Notes under the pieces: generated by a model
The model's database searches: none
What the model saw: only the letters and a program-made list of their open reading frames with translations
Told to the model about the DNA's origin: nothing
Shown here: positions 10,363-22,360 of the stretch, one piece after another
How the letters are laid out: each line of letters begins with the position of its first letter
Position numbering within the stretch: position 1 is the stretch's first letter
Assembly: GCF_005239225.2 (NCBI RefSeq)
Contig: NC_133299.1
Location: forward strand, 8,374,967-8,438,966
Origin: Populus alba
Taxonomy: Eukaryota > Streptophyta > Magnoliopsida > Malpighiales > Salicaceae
Direction: 5' to 3'
Length of the DNA: 64,000 nt
Made by a program: the position numbers and the translations under genes

Positions 10363-12176
10363 GCTGTGAATTGCATTGGCTACATTTTCAAATGTGCAGG
10401 TAAAGTACTTTGGCAATGCTTTTAATAGATTCTTTTGACTGTTTTGCTATTTTCTTATGTTAATTTTTAAGTGTGTTTCATCCACTGCTTGCTGGGCCTT
10501 TCGACCTTTTTAGCTCATGGAATGCTCTGGTAGAAACACTAATCTTAACTGGTTTGTTCTTCCTGATAAAAGGGATGCTCTGTCGTTGACCCCCTAATCC
10601 CCTTTTGCCAAAATATGATATACTTTAAAGCTGGTGAAAGGATTGAGTGAGAAGAAATTTAGAAATATGAAAGTGTCGCTTGCCAAATTAAAGTTCTATA
10701 CTCCCTTTCAACATCGTTATATTTGCATATCCACGTTAATTTCATGCCTGTTATAGTAAAATGTTATTTTCCATCACTTGATCACTGCCACTTGAAATTG
10801 TAGAGTACTACACATCATTCATGACTTTTGCTTCTCCATCACATGATTATATGGATCAAAGTTATTTTCTTGGTTGTTGCATTATTTTGTTTGTAATTAC
10901 CATTCCATTACTGCTGTTCAGACTTATCATCAATTGGTTGAAGATGTATTAGATCAATTGCTTAATCTCTTGATATCACATTTTCCATTTGCTTAGCTCT
11001 GCAATTGTAGAGAGCAACTCAAAGTAGTGCTATTGATTATATGTATCATCATTCCACTCCTATTCTACTGCTCAAAGCCACGAGAACGTATTTTACTATA
11101 CCGAGTTTGTGAGAAATAGAAACATATTATGGATGAAGTACCAGGCGTCGATTTTAGAGTATCTGGTTGAAAATTTCTTTCATTCTTAACTTGGAAGTTT
11201 GTATGATACTAAGATAATTGTGTAGCAACTGTGGGATTTTAATTCAGTAGTTGATTGAATTGAAATACTTGAATTGCTTTTCTGTCCCAAGAATTTCTTT
11301 TTAATCATCTGCTATTACTGATAAAAGAAGAATGATTTTCTATCTTCATTATTTTGTATTTCTTTAACTTGAATACTCTTTAATATCACTGTAAGATCAT
11401 CTTTGTCAAATGGTAATGAGGAGGCATTGTATCACTTTATGACTCACAAATGGTAATAAGTTGCATGGCTATACAAGATACTTGCTTCGCAAGTACAAGT
11501 GGGAGGTTAGAAAAGTGTAATAGGAGGCTTCAATTCTCTACTTTTTGCACCAAGTGGACGGAACTTTGGCTCTGGGATAGTGATCATATCACGTCTCGGT
11601 CATATTATATTTCATTATATTGAATTATATACTGTTATTTAAATATCACTTGTTTAATCTATGATGATACTTTGTTTCACTTGGTCTTGGCTTGTGTTTG
11701 TTTTGCAATGGCTGAAATACTTCCACCAGCAAAGACGCTGAATTGTCTTGTGTTATGCAGGTCAAGTTGTTCGGTTCTGAGATTGACGCCCGCGGGGGAG
11801 TGTCGCCACCAGGGATCAAGGACGACAGGCTCGGTGGAGAATCAAATTGAAACGCGATTTTGTGGCAATCTTGGAAGAAGAGTACCAGCAGGGGTGGATT
11901 AGGGATTCATTCTTGACATGAAATTGTGGCCTTTTGTAGCAAGCACCTAAAAGTTTCGGGTGATGTAGCTGTACTGTCAGCAGTGGAAAAGCAGCACATG
12001 CCATGGCATTTTTTGAAGGCATGGAGCTCGCTGGCTGGCTGGCAGGCAGGCAGGGGAGACTGACTGTTCATGATGTACAGGTGGAAATGACTTGAAAAGA
12101 TTTCATCCCACCATTAACTAATCATGGGAGGATATGAAATGTTCATGCACTAATCTGTACATCTCTTGATTTAATT
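10363..12176. other. PPR 3' flank with a possible spliced 3'UTR exon
   Basis: Downstream of the PPR stop, 'gtgcag|gtaaagt' near 10400 looks like a 5' splice site. 'ttatgcag|gtcaag' at about 11760 looks like a 3' splice site. If both are used, the PPR transcript has a 3'UTR intron of about 1.36 kb. The putative exon is GC-richer than its surroundings and holds a short frame from 11755 (starting MQVKLFGSEIDARGG) that stops at about 11850. I do not recognise it. Otherwise nothing is supported here. Confidence 0.35.
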
Positions 12177-13332
12177 ATGATTATTAACAAAGAAATCATC
12201 ATCCACCAGAAAGGGGACTGTCTATTTTCTTTCGTTAATTTGATAGCTGGCTCTCTCAATCAGTCTTCAATAATTGAGTTTGGTACCTCTTATACAAGAT
12301 GCTCCCTTCATTCCAATAATGGAAGAGAGCAGCTCATATCCCATTGCCTGAGCAGCACATGGGGTGTCATATACGGCGTCGTGGTGGTTACTGTATATTT
12401 GATAATACGGTGGATGATTTTTTTAAAAGTATTTTTTAATTTAAAATTTATTAAAATAATTCTTTTTTTTAATTTTTACGTAAACATTTTAAAGTTATAA
12501 CAAAATATATTTTTTTTAATATTAATTTAATATTTCTTTGAAAAACAAGCAAACGCAATGCAACCGCTAATGGGCTTAAAATTTAAGGAAGACGGACTCA
12601 CGAGCATGACGGCATCAAAACTCCTTTAAAAAAAAAAATTGTAAAAACATTCCCGTGCACATGCATCCACCGCATATTTCTCACTGACACATCAGCGCCG
12701 TACGCAACTACCACCAGTGAAATATGTCATCTCGTCCCCACACTAACTAACGCCCCGAGCCGCCAGACACGCACCGGCACTGCCGGTTTTACGAAGGCCT
12801 TAACCGCACGGCGTGCGAGTATTGGCAGTGAGTTACGTGGCAAAAGCGCCGCCTTCCATGGCATCCAACAGTCCAAACATACCATCACGTCTCTCTCCAA
12901 ATACAAGAGGTTCAACACAATTACAAGCAGGGAGAAAAGAGGAGTGATAACTGATAAGCGAGGGAGAGCGAGAGGATTGGTCAATCCATTAAAAAAAAAA
13001 GTTGCAAAAAAGTTGATAATTACTATTAAATAAAGGAAGAGAGAGGGAGAATGTGTCAAAAGTAAGAGGAGAGCAGCAACACCAGAGAGAGACAGTCGAC
13101 TGACTGACTCTTCTTCTTTTTTCCCCTTATATTTCTTTGCCTTTCTTCTTTTCTATTCATAGAAGAAGATTTGATTCTTTTTTTTTTCCTCTTTAATAAT
13201 GGTCGGTTAGCTGGTTTCGATGAAGGCTTGAAATTCACGCTAGTAAAGCGAACTCTCTGTCGTTTTATATTAATGTGTGTGTGAGAGAGACTGAGAGAGC
13301 GGTACTAGTGCTGTTCCTTTGTTTCAGTGGAA
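12177..13332. other. Intergenic DNA, promoter and leader of the alpha/beta hydrolase
   Basis: A dispersed AT-rich repeat occupies about 12380-12575. From about 12580 to 13332 the sequence becomes less AT-biased and contains long GA and CT tracts, typical of a plant promoter and 5' leader. A candidate leader segment is 'ttttatattaatgtgtgtgtgagagag' near 13263. I could not fix a start site. Confidence 0.4.
12380..12575. repeat. Dispersed AT-rich MITE-like repeat, copy 1
   Basis: This stretch shares wording with the blocks at 18766, 30130, 32170, 45055 and 58555: 'aaaagt.tttttt', 'aaaataattct' and a tail like 'aaacaagcaaacgcaa'. It has no coding potential. The grouping rests on eye alignment only, and the ends are approximate. 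Confidence 0.4.
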
Positions 13333-16300
13333 ATGGTGGATATGAGAGGAGTGAACACGTGGCAAGACGAGCTAGCGAGTTTAGCGGAGAACAGTGGATT
13401 CCAATACACTGGAGAACCTATCAGTATAATGGCGGCTCCACCGCCGATACTCGCTTCAACAAGAATGATGGAGTCGGAGACGGAAACGGAGAGTTTGAAG
13501 GAGCAAGTGACGGGGTTTCTGAAGTCGTGGGGAGAGATGTTGGTGGATTTAGGGAAGGGATGTAAAGATATAGTGACGCAGAGTAATTTGGTGAGCGAAG
13601 ATTCGTTCATTGTGCAAAAATTAGGAAAGCCAATGGCTAAAGCGTCGGGTAGATTAAAGTATTTGAATGAGTTTTTGCCCGAGGATCGTGACCCTGCAAT
13701 TGCTTGGCCTGTTATTCTCTTCGTCCTTCTCCTTGCTCTTGCAGGTAATCGTCAACATATGTATATTTCTCCATCTTCTTATGCAGCTTGTTATTTTTAC
13801 TTGGATCTGCGTATGTGCTGAGAATTTGAACGAATTCTTTGCTATTTTATTTATTCATTCATTTAATATGCTTTGTGATTGGACTGACCATACATACAAA
13901 ATTTGTTGTGTTGTTTGCAAACAATGTGCAGCCATAAGTGGAAATAGCACAAACAATAGCTTGGTTTCATCTGTAAAGAAAATGCGTGTACATCCACCTA
14001 GTGCTACTCGCATACTGCTCCCTGATGGTCGACACATGGCTTATCTGGAGCAAGGCGTTCCAGCTGACAGGGCAAGGTTTTCCGTGATTGCTCCCCATTC
14101 TTTTCTTTCCTCTCGACTTGCAGGTATGGTATGCTATGGATGAGGAACTGGGAATCACTAGACTCTACCTACCAGCTGGCTTATTAATTTGACGTCTTTA
14201 ATGCCTTGTGCTTTGAAGGTATACCTGGAGTTAAAACATCACTGCTTGAAGAGTTTGGTGTGCGCTTGGTCTCATATGACCTTCCTGGTTTTGGAGAGAG
14301 TGATCCTCATACCAGAAGAAATCTAAACTCATCGGCAATGGATATGCTCCACCTAGCTGATTCTATCGGTATTCTTGGAAAGTTTTGGGTCCTGGGTTAC
14401 TCCAGTGGGAGCATGCATTCTTGGGCTGCACTTAGATACATTCCTGACAGAATTGCTGGTACGCCAACTCTTTTACTTTTATAAATGTATGATTAGGTAC
14501 TTGGCCTCTATTTTCATAAGAATCTTATGCTATTCTGTTGTTTTCTGGCCTGATAATGTCAACAAAGGTAAGTATATTTTCAATTGAGTTATAGTTAGTT
14601 GGCAATGGATTACCAAATTGAGAAAAGTGAAGGAAAGAGGTAAGTATATTTTCAATTGAGTTATAGTTAGTTGGCAATGGATTACCAAAGGTAAGTATAT
14701 TTTCAATTGAGTTATAGTTAGTTGGCAATGTCAACAAAGGAAGTGGTTTGGATTTGGCAGCATATGCAAGGATAACGTTGAGTTTTGAGAATGAGAATGG
14801 AAATCTGCCTAGCAGCGACTGAAGCCTTGCAGCAACATCGTATATAGCTGAATGTTTCGTACATGGCTAGCTATAGTTAGATGAATTCGGAGCTTAAGAA
14901 AATGCCATTCACTAGACTAGTTCATCACATTGACTAATTTTACATTAGAAAAATAAAAAACCAGGATCAATGTAATGATTTTGGTCTGGGATCAGCAGCA
15001 ACAGTACCATGCATGTGCACTAGGCAGTTCCCTGGATAGGGGATGGTACTATTGTTGTGCAATATGCGATAATTTGAATTTATAATGAAGGAAGCTTTGA
15101 ACTTCGTGGACACTCTGGCTACTGCGAGCATAGCATTTCTGTACCCCTCATCTCATCTCCCCACCCCCACCTGCCTCATGAGCAGAAGTTTCATGTTCTC
15201 AGATCACGACTATATTGATAAATATAAAAATTTGATAAAACATATCTTTCATAATCGGTACTTCTTAGTATTTCAACCAGGAGTCAGTATTTCATGGGAT
15301 AAATGTCACATATATGATGTAACTTATCGTGATCTTGTTTACTGAATTTGCAGGTGCTGCCATGTTTGCTCCAATGATTAATCCATATGAGCCAAGCATG
15401 ACCAAGGAAGAGATGAGAAGAACATGGGATCAGTGGTCATCAAGAAGGAAGCTATTGTACTTCTTGGCTCGGAAATTCCCGAAGTTCCTCCCTTATTTTT
15501 ATCACCGAAGCTTCCTGTCTGGAAATCATGGTCGAATTGATAAGTGGATGTCTCAATCACTTGGAAAGAAGGTTAGTTTTTATTAGCTTGAGTTACTTCC
15601 TCAGAGTATATAAAGCCTTGCCAGACTTCTCCAGGTGCATCACCTGTTTGTCATCTTCAACCTCTTTCTGCTGTTACTACAAGATGGGTTCCCCTATGAG
15701 GATTTCATCTAGCCCTCGACAACCACTATTATGAGTGGAAACATATGACTTCCTTCTTGTATTATTTTGTACTTGAAATAAATAGCAGTTTCTGATTCAG
15801 ATGCATTTGACAATTTACTTGTCTGGATAGCCTTCATAAATTAGAACTAGTTGTGATGGATGTTATTTTGTTAATTATTTGGGTAACATATGCATGACAC
15901 GTCCAGGATGAAATTCTGATCGAGGGGCCAATGTTTGAGGAGTTTTGGCATAGGGACGTGGAGGAGTCGGTACGCCTGGGGATTGCAAAACCATTCACTG
16001 AGGAAGCTGTGCTGCAGGTGTCAAACTGGGGTTTCAGCCTAGCAGATCTTAACGTGCAGAGAAAGTGCCTGAGGAATGGCATTCTTCTGTGGCTCAGGTC
16101 CATGTACAGTCAGGAAGAATGTGAATGGGCAGGATTCCTTGGTCCAATACACATATGGCAGGTTTGTGAAATGTGAAATCTTCTTTCATGATAGTGGCTG
16201 CTTCACCATCCTGATTCATAGCTCACAGTATAAGATTTCCAAGTGAATAGCATACTTTTTTTTTTTGTTTTGAAGTTAAGTTAGACTCTGTTGTTTTAGT

Positions 16301-16785
16301 AAAGCCAGCATTAGCATACTGTTTTATAATTTGAAAAATTCCTGCCCCTTTTCTTACCAAAAGGTGCCATGCCTGAGTTTTTTTCTGAGATCACCATCTC
16401 TTTTTTGGTAATGGAATACACCTTAGTGGTAGCGTAGTCAAACTTCTTGAATTTTCAAGCATTAAAGCACACAATACTCCATTGCAGAGTGCAACCTAGG
16501 TTGTTTTCATTTTATGTGTTGATTGATGCTGAACAGGGGATGGATGATCAAGCAGTGCCGTCATCAATGACTGATTACATAACTCGGGTTCTACCTCGGG
16601 CCATCTTGCATAAACTCCCAAATGAAGGCCATTTCTCCTACTACTTTTTCTGTGAAGAATGTCATAGGCAGATATTCTCTACTCTTTTTGGAGATGCCCT
16701 GGGTCCTCTCAACAAGACGGCGGAAATCGATGAGACTTCATTTGAAGCGGTGGCGGAAGAAGCATCATCCATTGCCAGGAAATGA
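13333..16785 (+). CDS. Alpha/beta hydrolase superfamily protein, membrane-anchored
   Basis: Six exons join in frame: 13333-13744, 13932-14123, 14219-14458, 15354-15571, 15907-16161 and 16537-16785, giving 521 residues. All junctions are GT-AG. A hydrophobic segment at about residues 122-140 (AWPVILFVLLLALA) predicts a membrane anchor, with the hydrolase domain after it. The fold is shown by VSYDLPGFGESDP (219-231), the nucleophile elbow GYSSG (261-265, Ser263) and NEGHFSYYFF with probable catalytic His471. Asp443 in GMDD is the likely acid. The oxyanion region reads APHSF rather than the usual HG motif, so activity is uncertain. The substrate is unknown. An ATG lies at 13333; the GTG codon two codons upstream was not used. 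It may be the counterpart of At5g02970 (recalled). Intron 3 carries a triplicated 5' splice-site-like unit. Confidence 0.85.
14567..14730 (+). repeat. Intronic triplication, each copy starting with a 5' splice-site consensus
   Basis: Three near-identical copies of a 41-50 bp unit begin at 14567, 14639 and 14690. Each starts 'aggtaagtatatt' or 'aaggtaagtatatt', which is an excellent plant 5' splice site, and runs through 'tcaattgagttatagttag' and 'ttggcaatg'. The first two copies continue with 'gattaccaaa'. The block lies in intron 3 of the alpha/beta hydrolase. 'atgtcaacaaagg' is found at both edges of the block. Confidence 0.85.
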
Positions 16786-17289
16786 TTCATCAGTACAGTT
16801 ATACACTTTTAGCATGAAGGAAATCAATGTAAATACCCCAGGTCAGTGGAGAGGCTCTAATGATATAAATAGATTTGTTTCCAGTTGTCAATTTTGTTTC
16901 TTCCTAGCACCTGCAATTTTATGATAGACGCGTGCAAGACAGCATGAGAAACATCGACGGACGAAGCAAACAACCTCTTTCAATAAAGAAAGAAATTAAG
17001 GAACACTTGGATTTTATATAGGAGGGGGTAGCGAGCACTAAGGATCAAAAACCTTCTTATAATTGATTTTGATGCATGGTGATCATATCCACAACACTTC
17101 AAATATTATTTTGAATTTACAATTGTACTAACAAGATGGTTATATTGAGAAATGCCATCATATCTGAGAGCTACTTTAGAAGGAGACATCTTTGGGGCTG
17201 GTATAGTTTTAGTGATGGTACTCCCTTTTGAAGAATTTTCTTTGCTTATAAATATGCAATTACTCTCTCTTCTCCTGCTTTTATACCTT
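16786..17289. other. 3' flank of the alpha/beta hydrolase
   Basis: This holds the 3'UTR, whose end is not fixed. A run 'caataaag' near 16981 is a plausible polyadenylation element. No other gene is supported. Confidence 0.4.
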
Positions 17290-17640
17290 GGATCCTAGTT
17301 TAAAGACATCATTGAAGATCTAATATGGCTATAATTGGAAAATATTAGAAATTTCTACAGGAATCCCTCCAAAATAGCAAGCTATGGTTTGTTCCACTTG
17401 TTCAATGATATCACACCATAACATCAAATGCTCGAGCTTCCCTTCTTGTCTGAAATTATGAAATTTATGGAAAGCATTTTATTCTATAAGCCTCTGGCAA
17501 AAATTTCTTTGTCAGCTCATTTATTTTTTTCTATGTAACAATTCATTTCTTCTTCCCTTCACACTCTTTATGTTTCTTCAAATTATCCCACCAAATGGAG
17601 AAATGCTTCTTCAACTTAATTGCCAAAAGTTTCACCTTTT
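17290..17640 (-). pseudogene. Ty3/gypsy gag remnant
   Basis: On the minus strand, hand translation gives VKLLAIKLKKHFSIWWDNLK from 17635 downward. After frameshifts come TKKFLPEAYR and then LMLWCDIIEQVEQTIACYFG followed by VEISN. The order and spacing match the retrotransposon gag (capsid-like) domain of plant gypsy elements: the WWDNL block, the FLP.AY block and the C.I.E.EQTIARYLGG block. At least two frameshifts and several stops break it. No protease, reverse transcriptase or LTR could be linked to it. Repeat-like sequence at about 18060-18450 may be a piece of the same element. Confidence 0.7.
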
Positions 17641-19666
17641 GCTTTCTGACATATTTTTGTAGTCAAAAGATCATGTGTGCGTGTTGCATTTCTTTTTTAT
17701 TACTTATTTTCATTTTGTGATAGAAAAGATGAAAAGATAAAAAAATTTAATTACATATGATCAAGTGTCTAAAAACATACAAAAAAATTACATCTCATCT
17801 AAAAAAATAAAATACATTGTATATTTTATTTTTTAAAATGTATTTTAAATTTAATAACAATTTAAGTTTATTGAATCCATAAAAATTTAGTCAATATTTC
17901 AATAACTTATAAAATTTTAATTCATGAGTTATTGGTTCATATTTTAGTATAAATGGTGGACCAATAAGTAAACTGATACTTAAATATCAAAAGTTAATTA
18001 TAAAATTCTCAGAATTATTCTGAATATTCACCAATTTTAATTGAAAGTATTTTTTACCACAACACACAAGTTGTGAAAAACCTTTCCACCTTCCAAGAGA
18101 AGTGAATTCTCCAAGGGTATTCACATGGATCCTTTGCATAAGAATTCATTTGTGCATACGAGCTCATAATAGATTTAAAAAGCTAGATTTATTCACACAA
18201 ATAAATCTTCTCCCCAAGACATACAAGCCACCTATTAAGGACTCATCAAAACATTTAAACTATATTTAGATTACATAATGTAGCTTATCTCAGGTAGGAT
18301 GTGCTAGAGATACTAATATATTTCCTAATCATAACAGATATTTTATTATTAGAATCTCTAATAAATCTAGTGTACGTGAGTTTTTTAGTGATCCTATATC
18401 AAATAACTAGGTGATAAATTTTTTAACCCCAACACCACGTGTTCACATGCTACAATAATTATAAAAACCATTAACGCTCACAAATTAATAATCTCATAGC
18501 ACCAAGAAATGTGAGCTAACTCAATGCGATCCAGATTGCCATTTATCAACGTATCAGTTCAAGAATGACCAAAAGCACATATATCTATTATTACAAGAAT
18601 GATCAATGATTTAAGTGTATTTGTTTTTGAGATAGTTTTTGTAGTTGTGATTTAAAAAAAAAAAAGTTTAAAAAAGTATGGTTAGTTGGATTTATATACG
18701 TGTTAAATAAAAATTATATTTAAGGTTTTATGTACAACAAAAAATATGTATAAAATATTTAGTAGTTGTGTGGTTGCGTTTGTTTTTCAAAGTGCTTTTT
18801 ACTTAGAAATATATTAAAATAATATATTTTTATTTTAAAAAAATTATGTTTGATATCAACGCATCAAAATGATTTAAAAAAAATAAAAAAAAATAATCAA
18901 ATTTTTTCAAAAGCTTTTTTGAAATGCTAAAACAAATAGTATTTTATGAAACTTAATTAAAAAAATATGTAAAAACTACTTCATAAAAATTATATTTTAA
19001 ACTTAATTTTTTAATGGATGTCACAATATAAGACACAATTTCTAACATATCAAACACCTTCCTACATTTTTTTCACTGCAAGCATGTGCAAAACAAAAGC
19101 ACCCAAAATAAAGTGAAGAGACATTTGGAATTGCAAGTGAACATACATTTGTAATTGCGTTTTAAATTGTATTTCTAAAAAATTAAACATATAATTATAA
19201 TTATGTTCTAAATATTTTTTATATATATTTTTAAATTATTTGGATATACTATATCAAAATAACTTTTTTTAAAAATAAAAATATATATTATTTTATTAAA
19301 TTTCCAAGCAAAAATCATTTTAAAAAAATAATTATTATCTGACTCCAAATCACACTTTAAAATCATGAAGATTGAAAGATCATTCTTAAAAGAGAGAAAA
19401 TAATTGTCTCAAAGTCAATATTGAACATTATTTTTCAGTACAAATATAAAGACCTCAAAGGCTCAAACAATGGAAATAAGAGTAAAATATAAACAAATAG
19501 AAAAGAACGAATAATAAGACTGCAGATCTTTCTCTGACCAATGAATAAATAGTTAACAGAAGAAGTAGAAGCAGATGATTCAGGAATCAAATGATCCTTA
19601 CGTCCTCTCCTTTTCTCCACTTCTTAGAACAGACAATTGCTCCTCCCAACTTCATCAACACTCAAA
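17641..19666. other. Gene-poor AT-rich interval with repeats
   Basis: No gene is supported. About 18060-18450 is less AT-biased and reads like an LTR fragment (includes 'caacaccacgtgttcaca'). About 18600-18765 resembles the Harbinger-like block at 45225-45420 ('gtagttgtgatttaaaaaaa', '.tatggttagtt'). A dispersed repeat follows at 18766-18945. The 3'UTR of the IQD gene should lie near 19450-19666. Confidence 0.4.
18766..18945. repeat. Dispersed AT-rich MITE-like repeat, copy 2
   Basis: It contains 'gatatcaacgcatcaaaatg' and flanking words that match the copy at 30130-30352 closely ('gacatcaacgcatcaaaata'). It starts with 'gtggttgcgtttgtttttca' and has no open frame. Confidence 0.6.
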
Positions 19667-22360
19667 TTAAATTCCCTCGCCAGCAGCCACGCTATTTCTT
19701 GCATTTAAGCTGCTTTCCAACTTTGGTGGACCAGAATACCTCCTTCCTTTGGCTGGTGATGGAGGGTATGAAAGCCGTTTCTTTGTATGCCCCGAGGAAC
19801 CCTTTTCCTTTTCCGGTGTCCCGTCCTTCTCTGCTCCCAATAGGCTATGTATTCTGGACTTTGCTCTTGCAGATTGTGTAGGTACCATGTAACTTGGAAG
19901 TGCTGGAGAGCTTCCGAGGCTCTCATCATCTCGCACAAATGAACCTGCAATGCTATGCCTTCTGCTACGATCTGACTGAACACTGACCATGCTTCTAGAG
20001 TCATCTTCGATGCCCCCAATGTTACTCCTTGGGCTTGCTGACTTCAATTTTCTAGCAACTGTAGAAGCAGCTGGCTTGTTAGGAGTTGATGGGGACTGTA
20101 GGTTCGTGGTTTTGGTTGGCCTTTCACTTTCTCTTGGAGTTAATTTATCAGAATTGAGCTGGTAGCGAGCATAAGATTTGCTTATTTCTCCTCCAGTAAT
20201 GCTGCGGCTGGCACTCTTTACAGATGAGTGGTCGTTATTGTGTTCTTTCTCCATCAAGCTCCGGCTCTCCCATGGATGGGCTGCCATCCATCGTTCCAAC
20301 CAGCTCCAACCCCAGGAAGGATTTCCATTCAAGAACATGGGGTTTGCAGATCGTGAAGAATTCTTCAAAGTTTGCTGTAAAGGATTCCATGGGAGTTAGA
20401 CTTGGTTCTTGAAACACATGGTCATTGAAGTTTTATGAAATTAACTAAAGGCTGAACATCTTTCAGTCGTGGCATAGATCATCTGTTAAGTCATGGCATA
20501 TATAGTTGTGCATCATCGTGTTCCTATCATGAAAACTACACCACACCATTTTGCAAACTACTTTCTACTTAACTTTGTTAGCTTGACCAAGCAAATGATT
20601 AAATTCATGCACGAATAACCAAGTTATTTAACAGACCTGTTCAATGTATTCTAACTTTCAAGAAAACTAGGTCAGCTGTCATTGCATACTTCGTTATTTA
20701 TCTATATGAGCTCTACCAAGCTATTTAAAAAAATATTTTACATAAAATTTTAACTTTTCAGATGTTGAGGTAGCCAGGTCAGCTGTCCTTTCATACTTCA
20801 TTATTCATCTATGTGAGCCTGCACACCTTCCAGCAAAGTAAAAGAATTAGAGAAATTGATCACCTGATGAGAGAAAGCATAAGCCAGTGCTCTTTCCCTT
20901 CTCGTAGCTGCCTCAAACTTGTTTAGCAGGCTAGCTTCAATCTGTTCCTTCGACTGTAGACTGTCATCCCATTCCTCTCCAATCTGTTACAACATCAGTA
21001 CACTCATTCTCAGCACAAGGGACAGGGACTGAAGCACCAGAGCTTCTATGTTAGTTCATCGGATAAGAAATATGTGGCAGGGATCCTAAATCAGGCACTT
21101 ACATGAAAACATTGCATGCCCTGCTAAATGTCCAGATATGTAGTCATTTGGAAATCTAAAATTTAGAATGCATAGGGTTCCAACAATTTGGCGTTCGTCT
21201 ACCATTTAAAGAAAAAAATTTCTATCCAGTACCACTAGTTCTGTTCACAGCACTTTATGAATATCAGTCTGTATTCAACAAGGCTTACAAATTCCCAAAC
21301 AACCTCTACGAGTTTCTTATCCATGGTAACATAGCCAAGCAAATCCATGATGACTAAACCAAAAAATAAGTCAGGAATTGAGTGGGGAAATTTGAACAGC
21401 TAACATTACGAATAAACACATAGAACAGACCCGGAAGTTTTCAAGCTCTTTGGCATGCTTCTGTAGGAGTTGTCTCTGTAGGGCCTGGTTCTCTTCTGAC
21501 ATTCTGATCCTCCTTGTGTGAATCTGTGACTGCACCCGAGCTAGAGTCTGCATGCAGCGGAGGGTGTGTGTTGCTTGCCTTTTTATTCTAGGCCCTTCCA
21601 TCAGTGATTTGAGCCTCACCAACCCTCTCAGAGCCCGCAATGCTCTTCTGGCCTAAAATAAAATCAGAAGAAATGAAAATATAGCTTATCACTTGAAATT
21701 GACAAGACCACTGAAGTTTGAACTTCCAACCCCCCTCCCCCACGAGAAAAAAAAAAAAGGTGCAAAACGCAAAAAATATTCTTCTCTAATTACAAGAAAA
21801 CATTTGAATACCTAGTTTATATGAATTGTTAATTATCCTTTTGCTCCAACATCAATAACAAAGGCAATGCAGCAAAACACATACCATGTATCCTCTGAAT
21901 GTTGTTTGAATCATAATTGCTGCCTCTTCTTCCTTTGATTTGCCAGCATATTTGTTTACCTTGGTTAGTTGAACAGCCTCAATATTGGTTTGGACAGTAG
22001 TCGGAGCAGGCTCAGGTACCGCAGCAGTGGCAACTGGAACAGGGAAAGTATGCTGGTTCACTTCATTTGTTGTCTCAATTAATTTCACTTCTTCTGGTTG
22101 AGGAGGAGGAGACAGCATTGTAACATTTTCTACAGAAGTAGAATCCGAATCCAGTTGTTGCTTTCCAAACCATTTCTTCTTTGATTTCTAAAAACAATAG
22201 AACCAAAAGTATTAGAGAAAGAACCACTGGAGATTTTCTAAAACCACCGACGATTCAAAATCAAAAACCATATCCATCTAAATACCTGGTCTGTCTTCTC
22301 CTTGGGATCAGGGCTAAGAGCTTTCTTTACACTAGAAAACCATTTTCCTTTCCTCCCCAT
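19667..22360 (-). CDS. IQ67-domain calmodulin-binding protein, IQD2 clade
   Basis: Five exons in transcript order: 22360-22286, 22187-21885, 21652-21431, 20983-20864 and 20374-19667. All junctions are phase 0 and GT-AG, giving 475 residues. The N terminus MGRKGKWFSSVKKALSPD is basic and typical of the family. The IQ67 domain spans about 110-176: the first IQ motif is IQTTFRGYMARR, and the intron between GYM and ARRAL is at the family's hallmark position. The C-terminal part has the conserved WGWSWLERWM and PALPSYMVPT blocks. IQD proteins bind calmodulin and associate with microtubules, plasma membrane and nucleus, and act as scaffolds in calcium signalling and cell shape. The 5' leader probably holds another intron (22361-23050). 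It resembles Arabidopsis IQD2 (At5g03040) more than other IQDs I recall. Confidence 0.93.
20670..20819. repeat. Spaced 43-bp direct repeat in an IQD intron
   Basis: 'ggtcagctgtcattgcatac' and the following 23 bp at 20670-20711 recur at 20777-20819 with about five changes. The spacing is 107 bp. Both copies lie in the intron before the last exon of the IQD gene. Confidence 0.65.

Noticed and set aside
13305..13610. 101-codon minus-strand frame opposite the first hydrolase exon
   Set aside because: It is the antisense shadow of a well-supported exon.
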